Shown piece by piece: positions 49,696 to 58,982 of a DNA stretch of 64,000 nucleotides (within the stretch, counting starts at the first letter, position 1; each line of letters opens with the position of its first letter). The stretch is from Woeseiaceae bacterium (lineage in GTDB: Bacteria > Pseudomonadota > Gammaproteobacteria > Steroidobacterales > Woeseiaceae), in assembly GCA_021773035.1 (NCBI GenBank), contig JAJFKU010000055.1, positions 55,136 to 119,135 of the forward strand, given 5' to 3'. The position numbers were made by a program, and so were the translations under genes. The notes beneath the pieces are model-generated. The model saw nothing but the letters and a program-made list of their open reading frames with translations, searched no databases and was not told where the DNA came from.

Positions 49696-52011
49696 TCAAT
49701 CCTGCGGCAGGGATACGGCCGGATGCTCGTACAACATCTGTACCTCTTGCGGCGTAAGCGCCCGGCTGTAAACCCGGAACTCATCCATCTCACCGACAAA
49801 GGGCCCGTATTTCTTTGGCTTGTAGGTGTTGATTCCGAGACCGGCCGATATATAGCGCCCGCCGTTCGGCTTACCCTTGATGAAGCTCCCGGTTGTCAGC
49901 GCAACGTCCGCCGCCGCCGCCTGCAGTTCTTCACCATTTACGTAAGCTCGCAGTCGATCGGTTTTCCGGTCGACCACCAGGACGAGGTGATACCAGGCGC
50001 CTCCCTTGATGCCGCCCGGCGGTGAATAACTCAGTGTGCGAAGCGGTGGCAACTCTGTGTCATGGTCCGGCATCAGCTGCTCCCGAAGCTCGAACTGTAT
50101 GGAGCTTCCGCCGGTATCGGTATGGATCGTGTACCCGCTGACAAGTTGCTGTATCACGCTGGAAGAATTCGCCAGCAGGTAGACCGGCAAATCAAAGTGC
50201 AGCGCCAACGGGTCGATGTTCACCCACAGGGATACCGAATGGCTGCCGTTAAACGGATCGGTAACGTCGCCAAAGCTCAGGAACGGCCGCGTGCTGTCGT
50301 CGCTCTGCGTATCGGGCAGATGAGCATCGGAATGTTTCATTAACGATGGAAAACCGAGCGCGGACCCGGATACTCCAGCCGTCAATTGCACGCTTCCGGG
50401 AAAGTTCACGGCCGATGCATCGAAACCAGAACCGGAAACGTCCCCGAGGGGCATGCCGGGATCATCGAACGGGTACCTGAGAATCAGCTCGCCGTCACCG
50501 ACATCCACCTGAACCCAGGTGTCATTGCGCAGCTTGCCGTCGCTGATGATGTAGGCAAACGTGTCGCGCCCGCGGAAAGCTTTCGGCGGATGGTAACGGA
50601 GCTTCCCGTCGACCAGGGTGACGGAGCCACCCCTAACACCGTTTGTGAACGACACCAGAAACAGCGAATCGTCGTTACCGTCAAAATCGTTACCGAATAC
50701 GTTGATGTCGACACTTTGATCGATACCGGTTCTCGCCAGGTCCGGCATGGCATAAGGGTGAACGTTCCAGCCATAACGGTCGGCAGGCAGGTCCGGCAAG
50801 TCTGCCCCGACATCTTCGTGGTCTCGCAGAAAGATCATGCGCTGGACCGTTGTCGGGCCGAACCACGGCCCACCGCCGGACATGGAATCGCGCGGGTATA
50901 CAAAGTGCGCGCCACCCCAGTTGTGACCAACTTCGTGGCTAAGGCCGGCAGGCACCCGTGTATCTAACGGAACCCGTGAGAAGTTACCGCCGTCCAGCGG
51001 CCGTTTGCTGCGGAACGCAAAGGGATTACCTTCCTTCACATAGGCCAGAATGAGTTGCTGAAACGGAATCGACGTATTCGTTTCGGTGCTCGTTCGTTCG
51101 GAACCGGGATTGTCGCCAAGACCGTTGTCGATCCAGGTGGTGAACGTGTCGCGAGCATTTTGGTGCAGGTCGGTGTCGTCTCGAATCACGATAGCTGTCA
51201 GGCTATGAGTCATGCCGAGATCCCGGACGTAGACGAGGTCGAGCATGTTGACGGCGTTCTCGACAATTGCGACAGCCCACTCGAGGCTTCCCCTCGCATT
51301 CTTCACGAACCACTCCGGCTCGGCATCGACGGCAACCTGAACCTGTTTCAGGCCGTTCGAAAGGTCGGGCACCATACTCCAGCCATGACCCGTCGAACGG
51401 TCAATCGTCGCAGCAGGCTTCGAGGCTGGATCTACAGGCGAAGTTCCGAAGGTCGGTATCCAGTCACGGGACCTTCGGTCGATGCCGGACAGTTTTGCCG
51501 CCTTCCTGTGCGATACGGTATAGCGCGCTGCTGTGCCCGTCTCGTCAATCGCTATCGGCAACATGTCTACAGTCCACAGGATACGTTTGCCCTCCGCAAC
51601 GTAGACAGACATCCTGTCATCGCCCGGCCAGATGGCCGCAGTCACCGTACTGTTCGGCTGTTCGCGCACGTACCCACGATAGGTTCGCACCGGGAAGCGA
51701 GCGTCATCGACGGTGATTTCCTCGAAGTTCCGATGGTCTGCTCCGCGGGCATCTCCAGCGCGGCGGTATTTCTGTTGATCCCGGAACAGCTTGAAAAAAC
51801 GCTTATCCCGTATGGAGTGTTTGACGAGCTCGAGCGTCACCAGGTCACTGCCGTCACCCTCGCCGTTCGGCCGCGGTACCTGTATATCGATTGTGTCGGG
51901 CAGACCTGCCGCATGCAGCTGCGGCACAAAACCGAGGCAGAACAGCAGGATGACGGCAGCCACCGGGAGTGCCGCCGGCGGCGTTACAGCAGACGGGTAT
52001 TTAGTTCGCAT
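49696..52011 (-). CDS. Secreted metzincin-type metallopeptidase with LamG-like C-terminus
   Basis: 771 residues. Signal peptide (LPVAAVILLFCLGFVPQLHA). A zincin motif HEVGHNWGGAH lies near residue 357 (HExxHxxGxxH, metzincin consensus). An Ig/cadherin-like module follows (VNVFGNDFDGNDDSLFLVSF; FRGRDTFAYIISDGKL) with a C-terminal concanavalin/LamG domain (HSVSLWVNIDPLAL; VGEMDEFRVYSRALT). Probably a secreted protease that binds a glycan or glycoprotein through the LamG module. It overlaps the upstream sulfatase by 11 bases, so the two are one transcript. Confidence 0.85.
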   Translation of the reverse strand: MRTKYPSAVTPPAALPVAAVILLFCLGFVPQLHAAGLPDTIDIQVPRPNGEGDGSDLVTLELVKHSIRDKRFFKLFRDQQKYRRAGDARGADHRNFEEITVDDARFPVRTYRGYVREQPNSTVTAAIWPGDDRMSVYVAEGKRILWTVDMLPIAIDETGTAARYTVSHRKAAKLSGIDRRSRDWIPTFGTSPVDPASKPAATIDRSTGHGWSMVPDLSNGLKQVQVAVDAEPEWFVKNARGSLEWAVAIVENAVNMLDLVYVRDLGMTHSLTAIVIRDDTDLHQNARDTFTTWIDNGLGDNPGSERTSTETNTSIPFQQLILAYVKEGNPFAFRSKRPLDGGNFSRVPLDTRVPAGLSHEVGHNWGGAHFVYPRDSMSGGGPWFGPTTVQRMIFLRDHEDVGADLPDLPADRYGWNVHPYAMPDLARTGIDQSVDINVFGNDFDGNDDSLFLVSFTNGVRGGSVTLVDGKLRYHPPKAFRGRDTFAYIISDGKLRNDTWVQVDVGDGELILRYPFDDPGMPLGDVSGSGFDASAVNFPGSVQLTAGVSGSALGFPSLMKHSDAHLPDTQSDDSTRPFLSFGDVTDPFNGSHSVSLWVNIDPLALHFDLPVYLLANSSSVIQQLVSGYTIHTDTGGSSIQFELREQLMPDHDTELPPLRTLSYSPPGGIKGGAWYHLVLVVDRKTDRLRAYVNGEELQAAAADVALTTGSFIKGKPNGGRYISAGLGINTYKPKKYGPFVGEMDEFRVYSRALTPQEVQMLYEHPAVSLPQD

Positions 52012-53512
52012 GAGGCTCTCGCTCGTCCAGTGCGCGTGTCACATCGTCCATCGTTGCGAAACCTTGCGGCCTGTTGCCCTCGTCGTAATCCGGGTTCGGC
52101 TGCGACGGAACCGCTGCTGCCGTTTTCGATCGCCAGGCCTGCATCTTCCGGTACAGGCGATTGGTCAGCTCAGGCCGTTCGAGTGCGAGGTTGTTGCTTT
52201 CCGCCGGGTCGTTCACCACGTCGAACAACTCGACCTGGCCAAACTCGAAGAACTCGATGAGCTTGTAGTCGCCCTCTCGAATCGCAGCGACCGGCGTGGT
52301 TCTGAAGTCCTGCCCGTCTCGTATACCGCCAAGATAGGCCGGAAAATGCCAGAACAGCGGCTCGCGCGGACTTTGAGTTTCACCCCTCAGTAACGGCCAG
52401 ATGCTCTGCCCGTCCAGTACCTGATCCTCGGGAACCTGTATCCGCGCGGCATCCATCAGCGTCGGGTAAAGATCGACCGCGTTGGTCGGCGTTGACTCTG
52501 TACGCCCGGCGCCACTCCGGTCGGTGTTGCGTATCAGTAGCGGTATACGGATTCCGCCTTCGTAAATCGTGCCCTTTTCGCCGCGCAGATCAGGCATCGT
52601 CGTATACGCCCCGTGACCACCGTTGTCGGAGGTCAGGATGACCAGGGTATTGTCAGCGACGCCCAATCTGTCGAGCGTTGCCAGCAATCGGCCCACGCCG
52701 GTATCAACGTGCTCGAGCATCGCGGCGTAGACAGGGTTTTCCTGTCCGTCGACGCCGGGCCTGGTCGCAAACCTGGCGCTTGTTTGCTCGGGTGCCTGAA
52801 TCGGTGTGTGAACCGCATAGTGGGCAAGATAGACGAAGAACGGCCGCCCGTGCTGCTGTTCGATGTAACGTATGGCTTCGTCGGTGAGTCTGTCCGTCAG
52901 GTACTCGCCTTGTGGGCCATCGGCAAGCTCCGGGTTTTCGTAGGGCGGAAAATAGCCGCCTTTCTGGGTTCCGGTCCGGTTACCGGCAATGTTCACGTCG
53001 AAACCCTGCGCCCGCGGGCCGCTCAGCTCACCCTCACCAAGATGCCATTTGCCGATATGCGCCGTCTGGTAGCCGGCTGCTTTCAGGCTTTCCGCCAGCG
53101 TAACAACCTGCGCGGCCAGCTCCTTCTCGTTCGGCGCCGGAATCAGCCGGCGCTTGTCGTCCGCCCCCTGTGCCGGGTTGTTGACCGTGTAAACTCCGGT
53201 GCGTGGCGCATACTGACCTGACAGAAGCGCCGCTCTGCTTGGCGCACAATTGGGCGCGGCCGAGTAGGCATGTGTAAATCGAATACTGTCATTGGCCAGA
53301 TCGTCTATGTTTGGCGTTTCGTAGTAACGGCTGCCCATGAACCCGGCATCTTGCCAACCCCAGTCGTCCACGTAGATCAGTAGAATATTAGGTGGCGACT
53401 CATGCGATGTCGCAACAGCAGGGGGCTTAGTGCAGGACGACAGCAGGACCGCGGTTAGCACGAGAACGCTCGTCGCTACCCGTAGGGGTGGCCGTGACAG
53501 GCGGGAAGACAT
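52001..53512 (-). CDS. Cys-type sulfatase lipoprotein (second)
   Basis: 503 residues from ATG 53512 (GGAG six bases upstream). Lipobox C27 (LLSSC). Sulfatase landmarks: NILLIYVDDWGWQDAGFMG, NCAPSRAALLSGQY with C89 in a perfect CxPSR formylglycine motif, HIGKWHLG, TSDNGGHG and EGGIRIPLL. Hydrolyses sulfate esters of the glycan in the envelope. It needs a formylglycine-generating enzyme encoded elsewhere. It is divergent from the cytochrome gene, and the gap carries copy 3 of the shared motif. Confidence 0.94.
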   Translation of the reverse strand: MSSRLSRPPLRVATSVLVLTAVLLSSCTKPPAVATSHESPPNILLIYVDDWGWQDAGFMGSRYYETPNIDDLANDSIRFTHAYSAAPNCAPSRAALLSGQYAPRTGVYTVNNPAQGADDKRRLIPAPNEKELAAQVVTLAESLKAAGYQTAHIGKWHLGEGELSGPRAQGFDVNIAGNRTGTQKGGYFPPYENPELADGPQGEYLTDRLTDEAIRYIEQQHGRPFFVYLAHYAVHTPIQAPEQTSARFATRPGVDGQENPVYAAMLEHVDTGVGRLLATLDRLGVADNTLVILTSDNGGHGAYTTMPDLRGEKGTIYEGGIRIPLLIRNTDRSGAGRTESTPTNAVDLYPTLMDAARIQVPEDQVLDGQSIWPLLRGETQSPREPLFWHFPAYLGGIRDGQDFRTTPVAAIREGDYKLIEFFEFGQVELFDVVNDPAESNNLALERPELTNRLYRKMQAWRSKTAAAVPSQPNPDYDEGNRPQGFATMDDVTRALDEREPHAN

Positions 53513-53571
53513 GTTGAGCTCCGGAAAGACCTGGGCGGATTCGAAAATGAAACGTAAATACATTATTGTAG

Positions 53572-53589
53572 TTTTGCAACGTTTTTATT
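53572..53589 (-). promoter_or_regulatory. Shared 18-nt motif, copy 3 (sulfatase/cytochrome gap)
   Basis: Plus-strand text TTTTGCAACGTTTTTATT. It is 60 bases before the sulfatase start and 17 before the cytochrome start, so it could serve either or both. It matches the operon copy at 16 of 18 positions. Confidence 0.45.
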
Positions 53590-53606
53590 ATACGAGGAGC
53601 GCCGGT

Positions 53607-55661
53607 TTGCGCGGACTGCTGGTCATCGCCCCTGTCATTGGCCTGCTTACAGCCTGCGGCAAACCATCGTCAGACCCGGTCTCAGCAGTAACGCCGCCCG
53701 CATTTGTCGGCAGCGCCAGCTGCGGAAACTGCCACGCCGATCAGTACGATCAATGGCTTGGATCTCATCACCAACTGGCGATGCAGGAAGCGAGTGCAGA
53801 ATCGGTGCTTGGCGATTTCGACGATGCGACGTTCGAGTACTTCGGTACACATAGCCGCTTTTACAAGGAAGGTGAGAACTACTTTGTAGCGACCGAAAAT
53901 TCCAGCGGAGAGGTAGAGCCATTCAGAATAAGCGACACATTCGGTGTGGGGCCGCTGCAGCAATACCTTGTAGAGGTTGACGGTGGCCGCAAACAGGCGC
54001 TGACAATCGTGTGGGATTCCCGGCCAATGGAGTCGGGCGGACAGCGCTGGTATCACCTGTATCCCGATGAGTACATAGCACCCGACGATCCGCTGCACTG
54101 GACAGGTCCTTACCTGAACTGGAATTACATGTGCGCGGAATGCCACTCGACGGACCTGAAGCTCGGCTACGATATCGACGCCGATACCTTCAACACGACC
54201 TACGAGGAAATTTCGGTTGGCTGCGAGGCCTGCCACGGGCCCGGCTCGCATCACATCGCACTGGCGCAGAGCGGTGGGCTCGGCAACGATACCGGCCTGG
54301 TATCGAGGCTCGATGATCGCAAGGGGGCAAGGTGGGTGATCGATACGTCGACGGGCATGGCCGAAAGAACGGGCCCTGCAATCCGGCAACAGCAACCGGA
54401 AACCTGCGGTCGATGCCACTCTCGGCGCAGTGTCCTGGCTCCGGAATACGAGTTTGACAAACCGCTCGCCGACACACACATGCTGACGTTGCTGGAAGAA
54501 CCCCTCTATTACAGCGACGGCCGAATCAACGGTGAGGTATACGTCTACGGCTCTTTTGTGCAAAGCAGAATGTACGCGGCGGGAGTGACCTGCAGCGACT
54601 GCCATAACCCGCATTCCGGGAAACTGAAGACCGGCCCTGAGCCCAACAACGTGTGCGCACAATGTCACCTGCCCGAAGTGTTTGCTAGCGACGGGCACGG
54701 TGGCGCCGAGGCGGGCAACTGTGTCGACTGCCACATGCCGGCGACAACTTATATGGGTATTGACGAGCGGCGCGACCATAGTTTTCGTGTTCCCGATGCC
54801 GGGAAAAAAGAGTCCCACTACGGTGTCGCTATTGCAGCGGCCCGCGACGCGCCAGCGAACCCGCTATTGACGGCGGCCATCTCCAACCCGGCGCACCCGG
54901 CGATCGCCCGCGCAACGATGCTAACGCTGATGTCCTCGCCAGCCACCGATGACGAAGCGAAAGTCATTGTCGAAAACCTCGATGACCCGGACTCACTCGT
55001 GCGCGTTGCCGCTCTGCGCGCGCTGCGGCAACAGCCGGCAGAGTTACGAACGCAAAACGGCAGTCACCTGCTGCGCGACCCCGTAAGAGCCGTTCGCGCG
55101 GAGGCGGCTGTGACGTACGCGGGCTTCGTCGACCTGCTCAGCGCCGCCGATGCACGCGCCTTTCCCCGCGCGTCGCAGGAATATCGGGAAGCGATGTTAA
55201 CGGCGGCCAATACGCCGCTCGCTGCGATGAACCTTGCTGAGTTTGAGTCGACGACAGGAAATACGGCAGCGGCAGGGAAATACTACGAACACGCTTTGCG
55301 GCTCGACGGAGAATTCGCGGCGGCGCGGCACGCATACGGTCTCTTCCTGGTCCGCAGCGGGGCTTCCGGGGAAGCCTTGTTGCAGCTTCAAAAGGCCGTC
55401 GAGCTGGAGCCCGATAATGAGCGGTTCGTCTACGTTCTGGGTGTCGCTTTGAACTCCCTGGGTCGTGGCGACGAGGCACTGTCTGTACTCTACAGTGCCA
55501 GAGACCATTTTCCGGAGAGCTTTGATATCGCATGGGCGTTGGCCACCATGCTACGGGACAGCGGCGACACACATGCAGCATTGCAGGTGGCACAAGACAT
55601 GAACGATCGGTTTCCGGAAACCGCCGGTGTACTCGCGCTGATTGAGTCATTGCGTCGCTGA
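53607..55661 (+). CDS. Seven-haem c-type cytochrome lipoprotein with TPR tail
   Basis: 684 residues from TTG 53607, which has GAGGAG seven bases upstream and yields a clean lipoprotein signal (LLVIAPVIGLLTAC). ATG 53547 is the alternative. Seven CxxCH haem sites: CGNCH, CAECH, CEACH, CGRCH, CSDCH, CAQCH and CVDCH, all in the first about 400 residues. HEAT-like repeats (RATMLTLMSSP; VRVAALRALRQQ) and then TPR repeats (AAGKYYEHALRLDGEFAAARH) follow. Envelope-anchored electron transfer is expected. The partner is unknown. The sulfatase island next door is not an obvious electron donor. Confidence 0.88.
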   Translation: MRGLLVIAPVIGLLTACGKPSSDPVSAVTPPAFVGSASCGNCHADQYDQWLGSHHQLAMQEASAESVLGDFDDATFEYFGTHSRFYKEGENYFVATENSSGEVEPFRISDTFGVGPLQQYLVEVDGGRKQALTIVWDSRPMESGGQRWYHLYPDEYIAPDDPLHWTGPYLNWNYMCAECHSTDLKLGYDIDADTFNTTYEEISVGCEACHGPGSHHIALAQSGGLGNDTGLVSRLDDRKGARWVIDTSTGMAERTGPAIRQQQPETCGRCHSRRSVLAPEYEFDKPLADTHMLTLLEEPLYYSDGRINGEVYVYGSFVQSRMYAAGVTCSDCHNPHSGKLKTGPEPNNVCAQCHLPEVFASDGHGGAEAGNCVDCHMPATTYMGIDERRDHSFRVPDAGKKESHYGVAIAAARDAPANPLLTAAISNPAHPAIARATMLTLMSSPATDDEAKVIVENLDDPDSLVRVAALRALRQQPAELRTQNGSHLLRDPVRAVRAEAAVTYAGFVDLLSAADARAFPRASQEYREAMLTAANTPLAAMNLAEFESTTGNTAAAGKYYEHALRLDGEFAAARHAYGLFLVRSGASGEALLQLQKAVELEPDNERFVYVLGVALNSLGRGDEALSVLYSARDHFPESFDIAWALATMLRDSGDTHAALQVAQDMNDRFPETAGVLALIESLRR

Positions 55662-55839
55662 CGGCGGCAACTTCTCCTGCGGAATGTACTGACAGGGTCA
55701 TATCGATTGTATGACAATACCGTCGCAGTCCGCCGATGAGCAGACTTCAACACACGAGATCACCGTATGAAACGAATCAGGGACCGGGAAAACAAATGCT
55801 GACGATGCGCCGCAACACGGGTTCCACCGGGCTATTGTT

Positions 55840-56793
55840 ATGACAGCGGCTAAAGTCATACTCGATTGCGATCCAGGCCAGGATGACGCCGTCGCGCTGC
55901 TACTGGCACTGGCCTCACCGGAAGATATCGATATTCTCGGCATCACGACGGTTGCCGGGAACGTCCCCCTGGGTTTGACGCAGCGCAACGCGCGCATGAT
56001 CTGCGATATTGCGAAACACGTTGATACGGCGGTCTACGCGGGTTGTGACCGGCCGCTGTTTCGCGAACCGACGACGGCCGAACATGTGCACGGCGAAACC
56101 GGTGTGAACGGTATCGACGTGTTCGAACCGGAAACGCCGCTGCGGGAAACACATGCGGTTGACTATATTGTTGAGACGCTGCGTGCTGCGGAGAAGGATT
56201 CCATCACGCTGGTGCCCACAGGTCCGCTGACGAACATTGCGGCCGCTTTTCAGCGCGACCCGGGGGTCGTTGAACACGTTCGCCGCATCGTACTCATGGG
56301 TGGTGCGATGCGCGAAGGCGGCAACTACACGCCGTCGGCGGAATTCAATATATATGTCGACCCCGAGGCCGCAGATATCGTCTTCAACTGCGGTCGCCCG
56401 ATCATCGCTTTCGGCCTGGATGTGACACACCAGGTGCTTACCACGCGTGAACGGCTTGCAGCTATCACGGCCCTGAATAACCCGGTGAGTGAGGCCGTCG
56501 TCGGTATGCTCGATTTTTTCGATCGCTTTGATGCTGAAAAATACAGCTCCGAAGGCGCGCCGTTGCATGACGCCTGTACCGTGATGTACCTGCTGCGTGA
56601 GTCCTTGTTTGAAAGCAGGCACTGCAATGTCGCGGTCGAAACCCAATCGGAACTGACGCTGGGTCACACGACGGTCGACTTCTGGCACGTCAGCCAGCGA
56701 CCGAGGAACGTGCAGTGGGTACATAAAGTCGACGCCGACGGCTTTTATCAACTACTCGTCGAGCGTCTTTCTCGATACGGGGACTCGCAATGA
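55840..56793 (+). CDS. Inosine/uridine-preferring nucleoside hydrolase
   Basis: 317 residues. N-terminal calcium-binding DCDPGQDDA, VPTGPLTNIAAAF, VLMGGAM, SAEFNIYVDPEAA and a C-terminal PLHDACTV all match the nucleoside hydrolase family (RihA/B/C). It splits ribonucleosides to base and ribose. It is coupled by an ATGA overlap to ribokinase, which phosphorylates the ribose. Base preference cannot be told. The 178-nt region before it shows no feature I can support. Confidence 0.93.
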   Translation: MTAAKVILDCDPGQDDAVALLLALASPEDIDILGITTVAGNVPLGLTQRNARMICDIAKHVDTAVYAGCDRPLFREPTTAEHVHGETGVNGIDVFEPETPLRETHAVDYIVETLRAAEKDSITLVPTGPLTNIAAAFQRDPGVVEHVRRIVLMGGAMREGGNYTPSAEFNIYVDPEAADIVFNCGRPIIAFGLDVTHQVLTTRERLAAITALNNPVSEAVVGMLDFFDRFDAEKYSSEGAPLHDACTVMYLLRESLFESRHCNVAVETQSELTLGHTTVDFWHVSQRPRNVQWVHKVDADGFYQLLVERLSRYGDSQ

Positions 56794-57641
56794 CGCGGAT
56801 ACTCGTTATCGGTTCGGTCAACCTCGACCTGTCGGCCGCCGTGCCAAGATTGCCGCAGGCAGGTGAAACGGTATCGGGCGCCAAACTGAGCCGATTCCCG
56901 GGTGGCAAGGGAGCCAACCAGGCGCTGGCGGCCCGCAGGCTCGGTGCCGAAGTCGAACTCATTGCCTGTGTCGGCAACGACGCGAACGCGGTCGAAGCGC
57001 TGGCGCTGCTGAAGGATGGCGGCGTAGAACTGTCGCGTTGTGTCGTCGACGCCAATGCTGACACCGGCGTTGCGCTCATCTGCGTTGCGCCATCGGGCGA
57101 AAACAACATTGTCGTCGCACCGGGAGCGAACGCGGCACTTAGCGCTGACAGATTCGACCTGCCGGTCGCAGAGGCGCTGATCTGTCAGTTGGAAGTACCG
57201 GGCGAGACAATCGCTCTTAGCGTGAACAATTTCGCCGGCTTCGTCTGCGTAAACCTCGCGCCGGCGCGTGCCGTGGACGATATCGTACTGACGCGGGCGG
57301 ACCTGATCGTCGTCAATGAAACAGAGGCCGCATGGTACGGCGACAAACTCTCGATGTGTCGCGGTTACGTCGCGACAACCTTCGGTAAAAAGGGCGCTGA
57401 ACTCAGCAGGGACGGCAAGCGGGTCGCGAAAAGCACTCCACCGCAAGTCGATGCGATCGATACGACGGGCGCCGGCGACACTTTCACCGCGGCACTGACG
57501 CTTGCGCTGGTCGAGGAACGGACACCGCAGGATGCCCTGGAATTTGCCTGTACGGCGGGGGCTGTTGCGACGACGAAACAGGGCGCACAGCCGTCGCTAC
57601 CCATGCGAGCTCTAGTCGAAGAATTTTCGAACGCGTCTTGA
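56790..57641 (+). CDS. rbsK: Ribokinase
   Basis: 283 residues, slightly short for RbsK (about 309). PfkB-family signatures: VIGSVNLDLSA, GGKGANQALAARRLGAEV, and DTTGAGDTFTAAL with the catalytic Asp. Converts ribose to ribose-5-phosphate. It overlaps the nucleoside hydrolase by ATGA, which supports ribose as substrate. A different sugar is possible. Confidence 0.88.
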   Translation: MTRILVIGSVNLDLSAAVPRLPQAGETVSGAKLSRFPGGKGANQALAARRLGAEVELIACVGNDANAVEALALLKDGGVELSRCVVDANADTGVALICVAPSGENNIVVAPGANAALSADRFDLPVAEALICQLEVPGETIALSVNNFAGFVCVNLAPARAVDDIVLTRADLIVVNETEAAWYGDKLSMCRGYVATTFGKKGAELSRDGKRVAKSTPPQVDAIDTTGAGDTFTAALTLALVEERTPQDALEFACTAGAVATTKQGAQPSLPMRALVEEFSNAS

Positions 57642-57794
57642 GCCGACTTGCAGAGCACGCAGATTCATCTATGCGGTCGCCGCCGCAATAATCCTAGGTA
57701 CTTTTCCGACTGTCTGCGTGACCTTCTGTTACTTACGATTCCAATGGTGGCGAGTGCCATACACAAGCAAAGTCGCCAACTGGGAGGTATGACG

Positions 57795-58850
57795 ATGAAG
57801 ACTATGAGAGCGGCCGTCTACGTTAAACCCGGTAGCATCGTACTTGAGGAAAAACCGGTGCCGGATGTCGGACCCGGAGATGCGTTGATCCGTATTACAA
57901 CGACGACTATCTGCGGTACCGATATTCACATTCTCAAAGGTGAGTATCCCGTAAAACCCGGGCTGATTATCGGCCATGAACCGGTTGGTGTTATCGAAGC
58001 TCTCGGAGAGGGCGTCACCGGCTATGAAGTTGGGCAACGCGTCATTGTCGGTGCTATCACGCCTTGCGGTCAGTGCTTTCACTGCATGGACGGCCACCAG
58101 GCGCAGTGCGGTGGCAAGGCCGTCGGTGGATGGCAATTCGGAAACACCATCGATGGCAGCCAGGCTGAGTTCCTGCTGGTACCCCATGCGCAGGCGAACC
58201 TGACGTCCATTCCGGACGGACTAACAGACGAACAGGTTCTGATGTGCCCGGATATCATGAGTACCGGCTTCGGTGGCGCGGAGTCCGGGCACATCAGAAT
58301 TGGCGACACCGTTGCCGTTTTTGCGCAGGGACCGATAGGTTTGTGTGCCACGGCGGGCGCCAAGCTCAAGGGCGCTACGCGGATTATTGTGGTCGATACC
58401 GTGCCCGCACGTCTTGACGTGGCGAAACAAATGGGCGCCGACATCGTAATTGACTACAAGGCAAAAGACCCTGTCGAGGAAATCCTGCGTATTACCGACG
58501 GTCGTGGTGTCGATGTTGCTATTGAAGCACTGGGTACCCAGCAGACCTTCGAGAGCTGTCTGCGCGTTCTGAAACCAGCCGGTACGCTGTCTAGCCTCGG
58601 CGTCTATTCAGGAAAGCTGACGATGCCGCTTGACGCAATCTCCGCCGGCCTTGGGGACATTAAAATCATGACTACGCTGTGCCCCGGTGGTAAAGAACGC
58701 ATGCGCCGACTCATGAACGTCGTGGCGTCCGGGCGCGTCAATTTGAACCCCCTGGTTACACATCGTTTTTCGCTCGACGACATTGAGGATGCGTATGAGC
58801 TGTTCGCGAATCAGCGCGATGGCGTTTTGAAGATTGCCATAACACCGTAG
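57795..58850 (+). CDS. Zinc-dependent alcohol dehydrogenase (MDR family)
   Basis: 351 residues from ATG 57795; GGGAGG at 57782-57787 is seven bases upstream. Upstream in-frame starts lack a site. Catalytic zinc residues ICGTDIH and GHEPVG; structural zinc cysteines in CGQCFHCMDGHQAQC (C-x2-C-x2-C-x7-C). Rossmann loop FAQGPIGLCA. Oxidises an alcohol or polyol with NAD(P)+; substrate unknown. It stands 153 bases after ribokinase, so it may have its own promoter. Confidence 0.9.
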   Translation: MKTMRAAVYVKPGSIVLEEKPVPDVGPGDALIRITTTTICGTDIHILKGEYPVKPGLIIGHEPVGVIEALGEGVTGYEVGQRVIVGAITPCGQCFHCMDGHQAQCGGKAVGGWQFGNTIDGSQAEFLLVPHAQANLTSIPDGLTDEQVLMCPDIMSTGFGGAESGHIRIGDTVAVFAQGPIGLCATAGAKLKGATRIIVVDTVPARLDVAKQMGADIVIDYKAKDPVEEILRITDGRGVDVAIEALGTQQTFESCLRVLKPAGTLSSLGVYSGKLTMPLDAISAGLGDIKIMTTLCPGGKERMRRLMNVVASGRVNLNPLVTHRFSLDDIEDAYELFANQRDGVLKIAITP

Positions 58851-58982
58851 CGACAGCGCATCGCTAGCTGCTGCCGGCGCGGTATAGAGAACATCTATTG
58901 CTTGCACAGGTTTTTCTATATCTTGGCACACCGGTCGAAAAGCCTTACTGTCTACGGCCTTTTCTTTTCCAGGAAGCGCCGC

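Noticed and set aside
49517..49771. 84-residue plus-strand frame downstream of the metzincin
   Set aside because: Its second half is antisense to the metzincin 3' end and it lacks a ribosome-binding site.
53682..54818. 378-residue minus-strand frame
   Set aside because: Antisense to the multihaem cytochrome with its CxxCH motifs.
55915..56751. 278-residue minus-strand frame
   Set aside because: Antisense to the nucleoside hydrolase; no recognisable domain.
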